Below, one piece after another: positions 1 to 8,013 of a stretch of DNA of 22,263 nucleotides (position 1 is the stretch's first letter; the number at the start of each line of letters is the position of its first letter). This DNA is from Streptomyces roseochromogenus subsp. oscitans DS 12.976. Lineage in GTDB: Bacteria; Actinomycetota; Actinomycetes; Streptomycetales; Streptomycetaceae. The stretch is from NCBI RefSeq assembly GCF_000497445.1, contig NZ_CM002286.1, positions 1-22,263 on the forward strand. The letters are read 5' to 3'. The translations under genes and the position numbers were made by a program. Under the pieces are notes generated by a model, which did no database searches, was not told the origin of the DNA, and worked only from the letters and a program-made list of their open reading frames with translations.

Positions 1-135
1 CCAGAACCCCTCCCCGCACACTCGAACCGCCCCGACACGTTCACCAATACCCCGCCAGCATACAGCACAGCCGGACCGATGGGGGTGAGATTGAGTCATG
101 TATCACCCTGAGGGCGGAAGATGCCGCAAGGATGC

Positions 136-153
136 TGCATCACAGATGATGCA
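136..153. promoter_or_regulatory. palindrome upstream of the helicase gene
   Basis: A perfect 7-bp inverted repeat, TGCATCA-CAGA-TGATGCA, lies about 105 bp upstream of the chosen helicase start. It is more AT-rich than its surroundings. It could be an operator for a dimeric regulator of the helicase gene; no clear -35/-10 pair could be placed beside it. Function is inferred from position and symmetry only. Confidence 0.3.
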
Positions 154-258
154 CTGTGTAGAGTCTCCAGTCAGATACCACACCCCCGGGCAGCATCCAT
201 CGCGCCAGGGATTCCCTTTCTGATTGCGTGCCACATTCCGGAAGAAGGAGCTTTCTCC

Positions 259-2658
259 GTGGTCATGAAAAGGAGCGATCTGCGCGCTCACCAGATTGAG
301 ACCGTTGACGCTATCAAGCGCGGTCTCGACATCCCTGCTGGAGGTGTTCCGGTCAACGGCCTGCGTGGGCAGGTGATTTCCGCGTGCGGCACCGGGAAGA
401 CCATCACGGCGTCGTTTGCTGCTCGCGAGATGCTGCCGAAGGGGCGCGTTCTCGTGCTGGTGCCGACGCTGGATCTCCTGGCTCAGACGGTCAGGGAGTG
501 GCACCGGGTCGGGCACAAGGGGCCGGCGGTAGCGGTGTGCAGTCTCCAGGACGATCCGGAGTTGTGGAGCCTGAAGGTGCGGTCCACGACGAACCCGGTG
601 CAGCTGGCGTTGTGGCACGGGACAGGGCCGGTGACCATCTATGCGACGTACGCCAGCCTCGGTGTGCTGGAGGAGGCGTTCGCGGGCGTGTACGGCCAGC
701 GGTTGGCGCCGCTGGACCTGGCGGTGGTTGATGAGGCGCACCGGACGTCGGGGTCGATGGGTAAGGCGTGGGCGGCCATTCACGACCAGGCGGTGATTCC
801 GGCGGCGCGGCGGTTGTATCTGACGGCGACGCCGCGGATCTGGCAGGAGCGTCCTCCGGCCTGGGAGGTGGCGGAGGGTGTGCGGGATGCGCTGCCGGAG
901 GAGATGGCGGCGAGCATGGACGACGAAGCCGTGTTCGGACCCGTGCTCTACAAGCTGTCGCTGGCGTCGGCGGTTACCCGTGGTCTGCTGGCGCGGTACC
1001 AGATCATCGTGCTGGAGCTTCAAGACCCGGTCGTGACACCGGAGCGGCTGATGGGCGAGGAGCGGCACAGCGAGCAGGTGCGCGGTGAGCGGCTCGGGGC
1101 CTTGCAGGCGGCGCTGCTGCACGCGATGGCGCAGCACGGTCTGCAGACGTGCATCACCTTCCATCACCGGACGATAGAGGCGCAGGCGTACGCGGAGGGC
1201 CTTGGGGCAGTGGCGGCGAAGCTGCACGCGGACCAGCCCGAGCGGTACCCGAGGCGGGTCTGGGCGGACTGGCTGTGCGGTGAGCATGTCCCCGAGCGCC
1301 GGCGGGAGGTGTTGGGCTCCTTCGGGTCCACGGCGCAGCGGGCTGTGCTGTCGAACTGCAAGGTGCTGGGCGAGGGGGTGGACATCAGGGCCGTGGACTC
1401 GGTGGCGCTGCTGGACCCGAAGGGTGCGCCGCACGACATCGTCCAGGCCATCGGGCGCGCTTTGCGGCAGAAGCCCGGGGAGGGGAAGCTGGCCTCGTTG
1501 ATTGTGCCGGTGTTCCTCCAGCCGGGAGAACAGCCGGAGGACATGTTCACCTCGGGGTCGTACCGGCCGTTGGTGAAGGTGCTTGAGGGATTGCGGGCTC
1601 ACGATGAAGAGGCCGTGGAATTGCTCGCTATTCCACAGGAGCCGCAGAAGGCTGTGGCGCAGCCGTCGGTGAACATCGGTGCGACGCCCGAGGAGGGTGA
1701 GGAAGAAACCCGTCTGCTGCTGCGTTTTGCGGCTCCCAGGGACCCGGTGATGGTCGCGGACTGGGTGTCCTTCAACGTGATCGACACGGAGAAGCAGGAC
1801 TGGGCACGCGGCTGGGCCGCACTCAAGCGGTTCACCGAACGCGAGGCGCACGCCCGGGTGCCGTACGGGCACAAGGAGGGCGCCTACCCGCTGGGACGGT
1901 GGGTGGCAGAACAGCGGCGGGCGTACGGGGCCGGGCAGATGAACGGCCTGCGCGCCCGCAGGCTGGAGAAACTGGGCATGGTCTGGAGCATGGCCGATGA
2001 GCGGTTCCAGGAGAACCTGGAGGCCGCGAAGGCGTACTACGAGGAGCACTGGACGCTGTGCGCGCCGAGGACGGCGACGGCGCTGGACCGGCCGGTGGGG
2101 CAATGGCTGTCCAACCTGCGCCGGCCCGGCGCGCTGGACGACCACCCGGAGTGGAAGACGGCGCTGGAGGCCGTGGACGAGCACTGGAACCCGGAGTGGC
2201 CGGCGGACTGGCAGCGGCACTACGCCGCGCTGGCCGAGCTGGTCGGCGAAGAAGAGGGCCAGGCCGACGTGCTGCCCGGCGTGACCGTGCACGGGATGGA
2301 CGTCGGGAAGTGGCTGGACAGGCAGCGCCAACCCGCCGTCTGGCAGGGTCTGGTGGAGAAGCAGCGCGAACTCCTGACAGAGATTCGTGTCGTGCCGCTC
2401 CCGCCGGAGCAGGAAGCGCCCTCAGAGGCACGCAAGGCGCGCTCTGGGGCCTTCGAGCGGGGCGTTGCGGCCCTGGCGCAGTACAAGGCCCGCACCGGCT
2501 CTGTGACCGTCCCCAGAGGCCACGTAGAGAAGCTGGAGGACGGCACCGAGGTGAAGCTCGGGGTGTTTCTGTCGAACACCAAGAGTAGGCGCGGGAAGCT
2601 CACCGCCGACAAGCTCCAGCAGCTGGCCGACCTCGGGCTGGAGTGGGCAGCGGCGTGA
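259..2658 (+). CDS. DEAD/DEAH-box superfamily 2 helicase with helicase-associated repeats (TtrA-like)
   Basis: An 799-residue DNA/RNA helicase. Visible motifs: Walker A ACGTGKT at about residues 42-48, DEAH box VVDEAHRT at about 156-163, motif III TATP near 189, motif V GEGVDI near 371 and motif VI QAIGRALR near 396. From about residue 500 the chain has several repeats of the helicase-associated type (W..G...L..F..RE.HA.VP.GH, with WV..QR or WL..QR), as in large actinobacterial helicases. I chose GTG 259 because AAGGAG (245-250) stands 8 nt upstream; an upstream ATG at 121 and an internal ATG at 268 are alternatives. Helicases of this architecture occur near the ends of Streptomyces linear plasmids and chromosomes, where the SLP2 member TtrA has been linked to conjugal transfer. 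The family is secure; a transfer role here is inferred. Confidence 0.88.
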   Translation: MVMKRSDLRAHQIETVDAIKRGLDIPAGGVPVNGLRGQVISACGTGKTITASFAAREMLPKGRVLVLVPTLDLLAQTVREWHRVGHKGPAVAVCSLQDDPELWSLKVRSTTNPVQLALWHGTGPVTIYATYASLGVLEEAFAGVYGQRLAPLDLAVVDEAHRTSGSMGKAWAAIHDQAVIPAARRLYLTATPRIWQERPPAWEVAEGVRDALPEEMAASMDDEAVFGPVLYKLSLASAVTRGLLARYQIIVLELQDPVVTPERLMGEERHSEQVRGERLGALQAALLHAMAQHGLQTCITFHHRTIEAQAYAEGLGAVAAKLHADQPERYPRRVWADWLCGEHVPERRREVLGSFGSTAQRAVLSNCKVLGEGVDIRAVDSVALLDPKGAPHDIVQAIGRALRQKPGEGKLASLIVPVFLQPGEQPEDMFTSGSYRPLVKVLEGLRAHDEEAVELLAIPQEPQKAVAQPSVNIGATPEEGEEETRLLLRFAAPRDPVMVADWVSFNVIDTEKQDWARGWAALKRFTEREAHARVPYGHKEGAYPLGRWVAEQRRAYGAGQMNGLRARRLEKLGMVWSMADERFQENLEAAKAYYEEHWTLCAPRTATALDRPVGQWLSNLRRPGALDDHPEWKTALEAVDEHWNPEWPADWQRHYAALAELVGEEEGQADVLPGVTVHGMDVGKWLDRQRQPAVWQGLVEKQRELLTEIRVVPLPPEQEAPSEARKARSGAFERGVAALAQYKARTGSVTVPRGHVEKLEDGTEVKLGVFLSNTKSRRGKLTADKLQQLADLGLEWAAA

Positions 2659-2734
2659 CGTCCGAGCGGTGCGCTGTCGTTGACAGCACGCCACCGTACG
2701 ACGGGCCGTCGCCGCGTAGGCGAAACTGGACCCC

Positions 2735-2779
2735 GGCCCGGCGGCCGCCCTGCCGATGACGCCGCCGCCGGGCCTTTCT
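2735..2779 (+). terminator. intrinsic terminator after the helicase gene
   Basis: A perfect 11-bp inverted repeat (GGCCCGGCGGC at 2735-2745, GCCGCCGGGCC at 2764-2774) with an 18-nt loop is followed directly by TTTCT. It lies 77 bp after the helicase stop. The rest of the 355-bp gap from 2659 to 3013 shows no convincing gene. Confidence 0.6.
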
Positions 2780-3013
2780 CGGTGTGTGCGGTTCGTCGGC
2801 GCGCGGGCCGTCCACCACCCCGGCCGCCGCCGACGAGCTACTCGGTTCGCAGGGCGAATGGCCATCGATCCAGTCCGGGAAGCGCACCCAGGGCGCAGGC
2901 CCGATCGCGGTGTGCACCAAAGCGCTCGGTCTCGGCCGGTTCCGGTGCCCGAACATCCGCGGGCGGAAACCGTGGTGCACTGCCGGGATACGGTCACTGC
3001 CGTGGGGGTGCCG

Positions 3014-3520
3014 ATGAATGAGACCATGCCGGACAAAGCGTTCGCCGCGCTGCGCGAGAACCTGGGGCACGTTCTGCAGGCCTGCGCGCTGATGTGTGTC
3101 CTCGCTCCCGACGGCGTCCAGGGCGACGCCGTCGTCCGGGCCGCCGTGCAGCATGCTCAGGCCGATCCGATCGTCGTATCCGGTATCGCGCCCGGCACTC
3201 TGCCCGCCCTCCTCGCCTCGCTACACGACAGGCTCCTCCCCTCAGTGCCCCGCCCCCGGCAAGCGGCACAGATGCAGGACGCGATCGAGGAGGCACTCGT
3301 ACGACGCTCCTGGCCGGCGGTAGTCGTCCACGACGCCCACCTGCTACGCAACGACGCCCTCTACTACCTCTACCGGCTATGGGACTCGTTCCAGGAGCAC
3401 GAGCAACGCCTGCCCGTCATCCTCGTGGGGCCCGAACAACTCCACGCCGTCCTAGACCGGCCCGCGCTAGCCAGCCTGAAGAGCTGCGTCTACATCTGGC
3501 ATCGCCTCACGGACAGCTGA
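3014..3520 (+). CDS. AAA-type ATPase-like protein with degenerate P-loop
   Basis: A 168-residue protein shaped like the core of an AAA ATPase of the MuB/TniB/ExeA type. Residues 102-109 (AVVVHDAH) resemble a Walker B strand, PVILVGPE near 137-144 resembles sensor 1, and RPALASLKSCVYIW follows as in sensor/arginine regions. The P-loop position (about 31-39, APDGVQGDA) has the glycines but lacks the GK[ST] signature, and Walker B has HDAH instead of DEAH. Nucleotide hydrolysis is therefore doubtful. ATG 3014 is preceded by a G-rich stretch (GGGGG, 3004-3008). The frame is open upstream to 2756, but that stretch overlaps the terminator and is probably not coding. Assignment rests on motif spacing only. 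Confidence 0.65.
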   Translation: MNETMPDKAFAALRENLGHVLQACALMCVLAPDGVQGDAVVRAAVQHAQADPIVVSGIAPGTLPALLASLHDRLLPSVPRPRQAAQMQDAIEEALVRRSWPAVVVHDAHLLRNDALYYLYRLWDSFQEHEQRLPVILVGPEQLHAVLDRPALASLKSCVYIWHRLTDS

Positions 3521-3645
3521 AGCAGTCCAGGAGCGCACCGCGACGCCCTTTCTATGGCCATCGTCCCGACAACCTACGGCGCCCGACCGGGTCCTGGGTG
3601 ACCAGACAACCAGCAACTCGTTGAACCAGCCGCTGTCACAGGCAA

Positions 3646-3682
3646 CGCGGGCCGGGCCGAACGTCTCCCGGCCCGGCCCGCG
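3646..3682. terminator. bidirectional hairpin between convergent genes
   Basis: A perfect 14-bp inverted repeat (CGCGGGCCGGGCCG at 3646-3659, its complement at 3669-3682, 9-nt loop) sits between the convergent genes ending at 3520 and 3728. There is no T-run, as is common for actinobacterial terminators. Confidence 0.6.
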
Positions 3683-3727
3683 CCTACGGCAAACCAGCCG
3701 CTAGCCGCACCGGCCCCAGCACACACC

Positions 3728-4408
3728 TCAGGCGGCCAGTCCGAGCTTGCTCAGTGCGGTGGTCCAGTCGGTGACGATGGCGTTCTGCGCCGCCTTGAGG
3801 GTGACCTTGCCGGAGCAGACGGCCGTGTGCAGCTTCGTCTCCACCGGGTCCTTCAAGTTGTTCACCCCCGACCCCGACTTGTGGCCCGGGTCAGCCGGCT
3901 CCACCCACAAGTTACGGGCGTCATTGGGATCCCCGCCTAGTTGAAGGCTCAACAAGTGGTCGTACTCGGCGTCCTTGAGGCTGCCCTTGTAGCCATAGGA
4001 AGCGGCGTTCAGCCGCTTCTCCTTGCCGGTGATCGCCTCCGGCGGCCGGATCCCCTTGGTGTAGCCGCCCTTGCGGCAGATGGTCGTGGCCAGATTCGCC
4101 TGCGTCACCGCTGGCGAGGTAGCACCCGGCGTGCACTTCAGGTCCTGAAGCGGCTCGCCCTTCTCGTACCGGTAAGTGCAACTGCCGGCGGGCGGCTGCT
4201 GCTGCACTGTGTACGTCGTCTGCGGCCCCGCACCCACCGGGATCTCCCCCACCGACCCAGCGGCCGTCGCCGTACCGGACGGCCCAGCAGCCGACGCCCC
4301 GTTCTTCCCTGCCGCACCTCCACCGGAATGCGACCCGGAAGGCGAACACCCCGCCAGCGCGAGGCAGGACAGCGCCACCAGCGGAACGGCGCGACGCAAC
4401 ACACTCAT
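3728..4408 (-). CDS. secreted lipoprotein with HNH-like nuclease domain
   Basis: A 226-residue protein with a lipoprotein signal peptide: basic MSVLRR, hydrophobic core and lipobox LALAGC with the lipidated Cys at 21. A Ser/Gly/Ala-rich linker runs to about residue 55. The C-terminal part has the pattern of an HNH-type (beta-beta-alpha metal) nuclease: a Cys-Gly-Tyr segment (C111, GYT), IRPPE near 120-124, YG near 138-140, then YDHLLSLQLGG (149-159, D150-H151 being the putative catalytic pair) and NLWVEP (166-171). ATG 4408 has AAGGGG five nt upstream. It is predicted to be anchored outside the membrane, so it would act on extracellular or incoming DNA, or on the cell surface. The nuclease call is from motif recognition; activity is unproven. 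Confidence 0.72.
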   Translation of the reverse strand: MSVLRRAVPLVALSCLALAGCSPSGSHSGGGAAGKNGASAAGPSGTATAAGSVGEIPVGAGPQTTYTVQQQPPAGSCTYRYEKGEPLQDLKCTPGATSPAVTQANLATTICRKGGYTKGIRPPEAITGKEKRLNAASYGYKGSLKDAEYDHLLSLQLGGDPNDARNLWVEPADPGHKSGSGVNNLKDPVETKLHTAVCSGKVTLKAAQNAIVTDWTTALSKLGLAA

Positions 4409-4826
4409 GACGACCCCTTACAGACGAGCAGCAGCTGAGCAGATGCTCCCCCACGCCCGAACTGCACTACGCCCTGGGGTCCGGGCGCACAGGCGCACGT
4501 CTCCTCAATCGGTCGAGACTCGCGAGCGCGACGGGCTCGCTGCATGGCCAGGAGTGTCGGTGCCCCCAGTGGTGACGGAGAGGGGGCGGACGGACCTCAG
4601 CAGGGCGATGAGCGCGCAATGGCTATGTGAGGGCGGCCCCGGCCGCATTGCGTCCCGTCACGGGGACCGGGGCCTGTCCCGCGCGCTCCACTCCGGCGCA
4701 GGCCAAGCGTGAGCCTAGTTGGCCAGGGGGAGCGAGGGGCCTCGACTCCGGCGTCCGGGGGCGTAGCCCTTCTGTCATGCGACCGTGGAAGACACCCCGA
4801 TGTCCGAGCTGCTGCTACTTCCTCCA
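4409..4826. other. gene-poor gap upstream of the operator array
   Basis: Some 420 bp between the lipoprotein start and the first twin-operator promoter. Short open frames exist on both strands, but none has both a good ribosome binding site and Streptomyces-like codon bias. It presumably carries the leftward promoter of the lipoprotein gene, which I could not place. Confidence 0.4.
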
Positions 4827-4831
4827 TCGTT

Positions 4832-4875
4832 TACCGGGTACCCGTATTGACAATGTACCGGGTACCCGGTAATTT
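4832..4875 (+). promoter_or_regulatory. twin-operator promoter P1
   Basis: Two GGGTACCC-centred palindromes, centres at 4839/4840 and 4863/4864 (24 bp apart), bracket a consensus-like promoter: TTGACA at 4847-4852, 17-bp spacer, TAATTT at 4870-4875. The first palindrome lies just upstream of the -35 and the second fills the spacer. A bound protein would block RNA polymerase at either site. It drives the gene at 4917; the predicted 5' leader is about 35 nt. Confidence 0.85.
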
Positions 4876-4916
4876 TGAGTCATCGAACGGCCCACCCACA
4901 CCCCGAGGAGCCCCCG

Positions 4917-5585
4917 ATGCGCGCCACCACCTTCACCATCCGCAACGTCGTCACCGGCGAACGTGACGAGGCAGGGCAGTTGGCCCTGCGCACCCTCGGG
5001 GACGTCACCGTCACCCTCGAAGGCATGACCCGCGCCGAGATCGCCGAGTGGGCGGACATCACCGACGCCCTCAACACTCGCGGTTTCGACGAGGAGATGT
5101 TCCGCCTCACCGTCAACGGCTGGAAGATCACCCACCCGGAAGTCGGCGTGGTCGGCCTGCTGTTCCAGGGAGCCGGCACGCGCGTGCACGTCGAGTGGTA
5201 CGACGCCGCGAACGGCGACTACTTCTCGGCCGGCTGGGTGGCCCAGCTGCGCCACGGCGCGGCGGCCGTCATCAACGCCCGCCAGCATGCCGGTCAGGGG
5301 CTCCCGGTCGACGTCGAGCCCGAGCCGATCAAGGCGCCGGAGCCGACGGCCCCGGTATGGCTGGAGGACGGCACGCTCATCCGCTACCACGGCTCCATCG
5401 AGCAGCTGCACGGTGGCATTTTCAGGGCCTATGAGTGCTACAGGTTCGAGGAGTGCGAGCACTGGGATTGCGATGGCTACGCGCTCCTTCCGGTCGGCGC
5501 CTGGCGCCCGTGCGCCGTGCACGTCGGGCCTCATTCGGTCACCGCCGTGACAGCAGAGGATGTGCTGGAGGTCCCGGACGCCTGA
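4917..5585 (+). CDS. hypothetical protein (P1 operon)
   Basis: A 222-residue protein that I do not recognise. GAGGAG (4905-4910) six nt before ATG 4917 decides the start; the frame is open further upstream, but that overlaps the promoter. The N-terminal half is acidic and mixed alpha/beta (FTIRNVVTGERDEAGQ, then TRAEIAEWADITDAL). Around residues 175-190 there is a cluster of four cysteines (YECYRFEECEHWDC), with another Cys further on, which might bind metal. No signal peptide or membrane span. It is the only gene between P1 and P2, so it forms a single-gene unit of the operator regulon. Confidence 0.8.
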   Translation: MRATTFTIRNVVTGERDEAGQLALRTLGDVTVTLEGMTRAEIAEWADITDALNTRGFDEEMFRLTVNGWKITHPEVGVVGLLFQGAGTRVHVEWYDAANGDYFSAGWVAQLRHGAAAVINARQHAGQGLPVDVEPEPIKAPEPTAPVWLEDGTLIRYHGSIEQLHGGIFRAYECYRFEECEHWDCDGYALLPVGAWRPCAVHVGPHSVTAVTAEDVLEVPDA

Positions 5586-5603
5586 CGGCCCACTGCCTCA
5601 ACT

Positions 5604-5652
5604 TTTTACCGGGTACCCGTATTGACGAACTAACGGGTACCCGGTAATCTCT
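5604..5652 (+). promoter_or_regulatory. twin-operator promoter P2
   Basis: Palindrome centres at 5614/5615 and 5638/5639. The promoter is TTGACG (5622-5627), 17-bp spacer, TAATCT (5645-5650). The two operators together form a perfect 15-bp inverted repeat around a 12-nt loop carrying the -35. This 49-nt block is identical to P3 (6626-6674), which points to recent duplication or gene conversion. Confidence 0.88.
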
Positions 5653-5689
5653 GGCCATCGAACGACACCGCTGAACCGGGGAGACACTG

Positions 5690-6226
5690 ATGATCACCGC
5701 GAACCGCGCCGCCTACACCGTCATCACCACCGCCCGCCGCTCCACCGAGGGCGTCACGCTGGTCACCCTCATCAACAACGGCGGCCGCTCCCGCCTGCAG
5801 TACATCGGCGACAACGGCACCCACACCAAGCACCTGGCCCCCGTCCTGCACCGGCAGATCGCCCGCGCGGTCGAGGATGCCGCCCACACCTACGCCCGCA
5901 CCCGCTACGGCGCCCGGAAGAACTGGCCGGCCCGCATCGTCGTCACCCACGACGGCACCCTCGACTGTGCGGACGCTGCGCCCGAGTTGGGCGACCACGT
6001 CTTCAACGGGCGCGTGTACCACTTCAGCGACGCTGCGGCCACCGCCGCGCACCGCGCCATGGACGCCCGCCGACTGTCCGCCAGCACCCAAGGCCTGCTG
6101 CGCCCCGCCTACGACGTCGCCCTCGCCACGTTCGCCGCCCACCTCGGCCTCCCCGCCAACTACCGCAACCTGTACGCCCTGGCCCGCTCCTACACCCGCC
6201 GCCACCCCGCCACCGTCGCGGCCTGA
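5690..6226 (+). CDS. hypothetical protein (P2 operon, first gene)
   Basis: A 178-residue protein, not recognised. ATG 5690 has GGGGAG six nt upstream and lies 40 nt after the P2 -10 box. The N-terminal part (MITANRAAYTVITTARR, TLVTLINNGGRSRLQYIG) looks like beta strands; the rest is alanine-rich and probably helical. There is no signal peptide and no clear enzyme motif. The gene is followed 50 bp later by the gene at 6277, which has its own ribosome binding site, so the two are likely cotranscribed from P2. Confidence 0.8.
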   Translation: MITANRAAYTVITTARRSTEGVTLVTLINNGGRSRLQYIGDNGTHTKHLAPVLHRQIARAVEDAAHTYARTRYGARKNWPARIVVTHDGTLDCADAAPELGDHVFNGRVYHFSDAAATAAHRAMDARRLSASTQGLLRPAYDVALATFAAHLGLPANYRNLYALARSYTRRHPATVAA

Positions 6227-6276
6227 CCCACCCCGCCCACCACCGATCACCCGAACGCACCGAAGGGAACCCACCC

Positions 6277-6618
6277 ATGGCAGCCACCAAGAAGAACAAC
6301 GGCGCACCGGCCGAGATCCTGGCGCTGGCCACCAAACTCACCGACGAGGCGCTGTCCATCGCCTGGATGGCCACCGAAGGGGTGGCCCCTTCGGAAGAGA
6401 TGGCCGTCACGCGCGGCTGGCTCATGGATGAGCTGCACAAGCGGCTCGGCGACGACCTGTTCGACGAATGGCTGATGGCCGTCGATGAGAACGGCGACGG
6501 GCTCGACCCGCTGCCCTTCCTCGAGCGCCACTGTGCCCCGACGGCGCGGCCCTGCGAGGGTTGCCTCGCGGACGCCGGCGAGGAGTGCCTGCCCGGATGC
6601 CTGGCGCTCGAGCAGTAG
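6277..6618 (+). CDS. small acidic Cys-containing hypothetical protein (P2 operon, second gene)
   Basis: A 113-residue acidic protein, not recognised. GAAGGGAA lies upstream of ATG 6277. Near residue 70 the sequence DENGDGLD resembles the start of an EF-hand calcium loop, but the position-12 glutamate is missing. The C-terminus has four closely spaced cysteines (CEGCLADAGEECLPGC), suggesting a metal site or disulfides. It ends shortly before P3, which closes the transcription unit. Confidence 0.75.
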   Translation: MAATKKNNGAPAEILALATKLTDEALSIAWMATEGVAPSEEMAVTRGWLMDELHKRLGDDLFDEWLMAVDENGDGLDPLPFLERHCAPTARPCEGCLADAGEECLPGCLALEQ

Positions 6619-6625
6619 TCGCCAG

Positions 6626-6674
6626 TTTTACCGGGTACCCGTATTGACGAACTAACGGGTACCCGGTAATCTCT
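6626..6674 (+). promoter_or_regulatory. twin-operator promoter P3
   Basis: Palindrome centres at 6636/6637 and 6660/6661. TTGACG (6644-6649), 17-bp spacer, TAATCT (6667-6672). The 49-nt block is identical to P2. Downstream the leader diverges and carries GTTGGAAGG instead of the CATCGAACG of P2. Confidence 0.88.
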
Positions 6675-6730
6675 TGAGCGTTGGAAGGGACGGCAACCCG
6701 CCGGCCCAAACCCCCAGGAAGGGACCCGCG

Positions 6731-7108
6731 ATGACCGCCACCGCCACCATGCCGACCACCGCCGACAGCATCCGTGCCGCGGTCATCGCCCACCAGACCC
6801 CGTGGACCGAGACCGAACTCGAGCGCCTCATCCTCGAGCAGAACGTCGACATGGGCACCCCGGCCGTCCGCATCCAGTGCCGCAAGGACACCAAGACCGG
6901 CCGCCGCATCACCGCCATCATCGCCTCCGGCATCCGCACCATGACCGGACAGTTCCTGCCCGCCCACGACGCAATCATCCAGACCTTCGCCCGCGTCGAC
7001 GGCCGCCTGGACGCCGCGACGAACGCGCGCCGTGTCCTCGCCCGCCGCCTGGCCCTCCCCGCCGACCTCCCCGTGTCCTGGGAGAACAAGCCCGGCCGCT
7101 CCTGCTGA
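6731..7108 (+). CDS. hypothetical protein (P3 operon, first gene)
   Basis: A 125-residue protein of unknown function. ATG 6731 follows AGGAAGGGA and lies 59 nt after the P3 -10 box. The N-terminus is Thr/Ala-rich; the body is probably alpha-helical with basic patches (RIQCRKDTKTGRRITAII, NARRVLARRLA), compatible with nucleic acid or protein binding. No membrane span. A strong hairpin lies just after the stop, before the second gene of the unit. Confidence 0.78.
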   Translation: MTATATMPTTADSIRAAVIAHQTPWTETELERLILEQNVDMGTPAVRIQCRKDTKTGRRITAIIASGIRTMTGQFLPAHDAIIQTFARVDGRLDAATNARRVLARRLALPADLPVSWENKPGRSC

Positions 7109-7118
7109 CACCCCCGCC

Positions 7119-7152
7119 GCGGGCCGCCGGCAACCCCCAGCCGGCGGCCCGC
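7119..7152. terminator. intercistronic GC hairpin
   Basis: A perfect 13-bp inverted repeat (GCGGGCCGCCGGC at 7119-7131, complement at 7140-7152, 8-nt loop) between the genes ending at 7108 and starting at 7195. There is no T-run. It may be a partial terminator or mRNA-stabilising hairpin that lowers expression of the downstream gene. Confidence 0.5.
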
Positions 7153-7159
7153 ACCCGCC

Positions 7160-7193
7160 CCCGACCACTCGAACACCCCGGAAGGAACCCGAC
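7160..7193 (+). repeat. 34-nt leader repeat, copy 1
   Basis: This 34-nt stretch directly before ATG 7195, including its GGAAGGAA ribosome binding site, is identical to 8256-8289 before ATG 8290. The two genes themselves are not similar. It indicates modular shuffling of genes behind a common translation leader. Confidence 0.85.
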
Positions 7194-7194
7194 G

Positions 7195-7839
7195 ATGCGC
7201 GGATACCGCAGCGTGATGGACATGAGCCGCGACGAGTGGGCCGCCCAAGCCGAGCAGTACGCCCGCACCCAGAGCCACGCCCAGGACCGCGTCAGCCGCG
7301 ACCCCGCCGACTGGCTGTCGCCGGCCGAGCTCGCCGAAGCCCGCGCGCTCGCCGCGCAGCTGGTGAAGGAGACGCGGCGCGCCCTGAACGCGGCCGCCCG
7401 CGGCCACGACAAGCGCACCTTGCCCCGCTGGGTGCGGAACGGCCGGCTCAACGTGTCCGACGCGGTACGGGAGCTGCGGGAAGCCGAGCAGGACACCGAC
7501 ATGGGCGGGCAGGCGCACGCCTGGTTCCAACTCCGTCGGTACGCCGAGGAGCACGCAGGCGACGCTACGGTGGCCGCCCGCGCCCGGCTCGAGGAGTTGA
7601 CCGACCGGATGCGCACCGCGCGCGACACGGCCGCACAGGCGGCCCTCGAGGACGCCATCGCGCGGGAGGTCGCCCGCCGCAACTCCGACGAAGGCTGGGA
7701 GCAGGAGTTGCGCCGTCGTGAGCGGGTGCGGCGCGGCCCGACCCGTACCGTCATCACCGTGCACGACGACGGCACGACGACCGGGGGCGCGCCGCACCCG
7801 TTCCGGATGCCGGAGTACCCGGTACGCCCCGGCCGTTGA
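7195..7839 (+). CDS. helical charged hypothetical protein (P3 operon, second gene)
   Basis: A 214-residue, highly charged protein, not recognised. ATG 7195 has GAAGGAAC upstream within the repeated 34-nt leader. The chain is almost entirely Arg/Glu/Ala-rich and predicted helical; residues about 105-180 (AEEHAGDATVAARARLEELTDRM and on) could form a coiled coil. No signal or membrane segment. The C-terminal tail (PTRTVITVHDDGTTTGG) is probably a short beta segment. It could be a structural or DNA-associated protein, but nothing diagnostic is visible. Confidence 0.75.
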   Translation: MRGYRSVMDMSRDEWAAQAEQYARTQSHAQDRVSRDPADWLSPAELAEARALAAQLVKETRRALNAAARGHDKRTLPRWVRNGRLNVSDAVRELREAEQDTDMGGQAHAWFQLRRYAEEHAGDATVAARARLEELTDRMRTARDTAAQAALEDAIAREVARRNSDEGWEQELRRRERVRRGPTRTVITVHDDGTTTGGAPHPFRMPEYPVRPGR

Positions 7840-7913
7840 CCGGTCGCCGCCGCGCCGCGCGCCCCCCTGCCGCCTCGAGCGGACGGGGCGCCGGCGTTTC
7901 CGGCCGGAGTTTT

Positions 7914-7957
7914 TCACGGGTACCCGGTTGACGTGACTAACGGGTACCCGGTAATCT
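7914..7957 (+). promoter_or_regulatory. twin-operator promoter P4
   Basis: Palindrome centres at 7921/7922 and 7945/7946 (24 bp). TTGACG (7928-7933), 18-bp spacer, TAATCT (7952-7957). The outer flank of the upstream operator differs (TTCAC instead of TTACC), so the pair matches over the core only. Confidence 0.85.
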
Positions 7958-8013
7958 GTGAACTGTTGGACAGGGGAGCGGACCACGCCCCCGCGACCGC
8001 CCAGGAGGCACCC

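Noticed and set aside
1243..1256. GCGGTACCCG inside the helicase gene as a further operator
   Set aside because: It lacks the GGG left arm and is not placed in a promoter; probably chance in coding sequence.
103..2331. Long minus-strand frame opposite the helicase gene
   Set aside because: It is the antisense shadow of a GC-rich gene with intact helicase motifs; the translation is Arg/Pro/His-rich with no domain.
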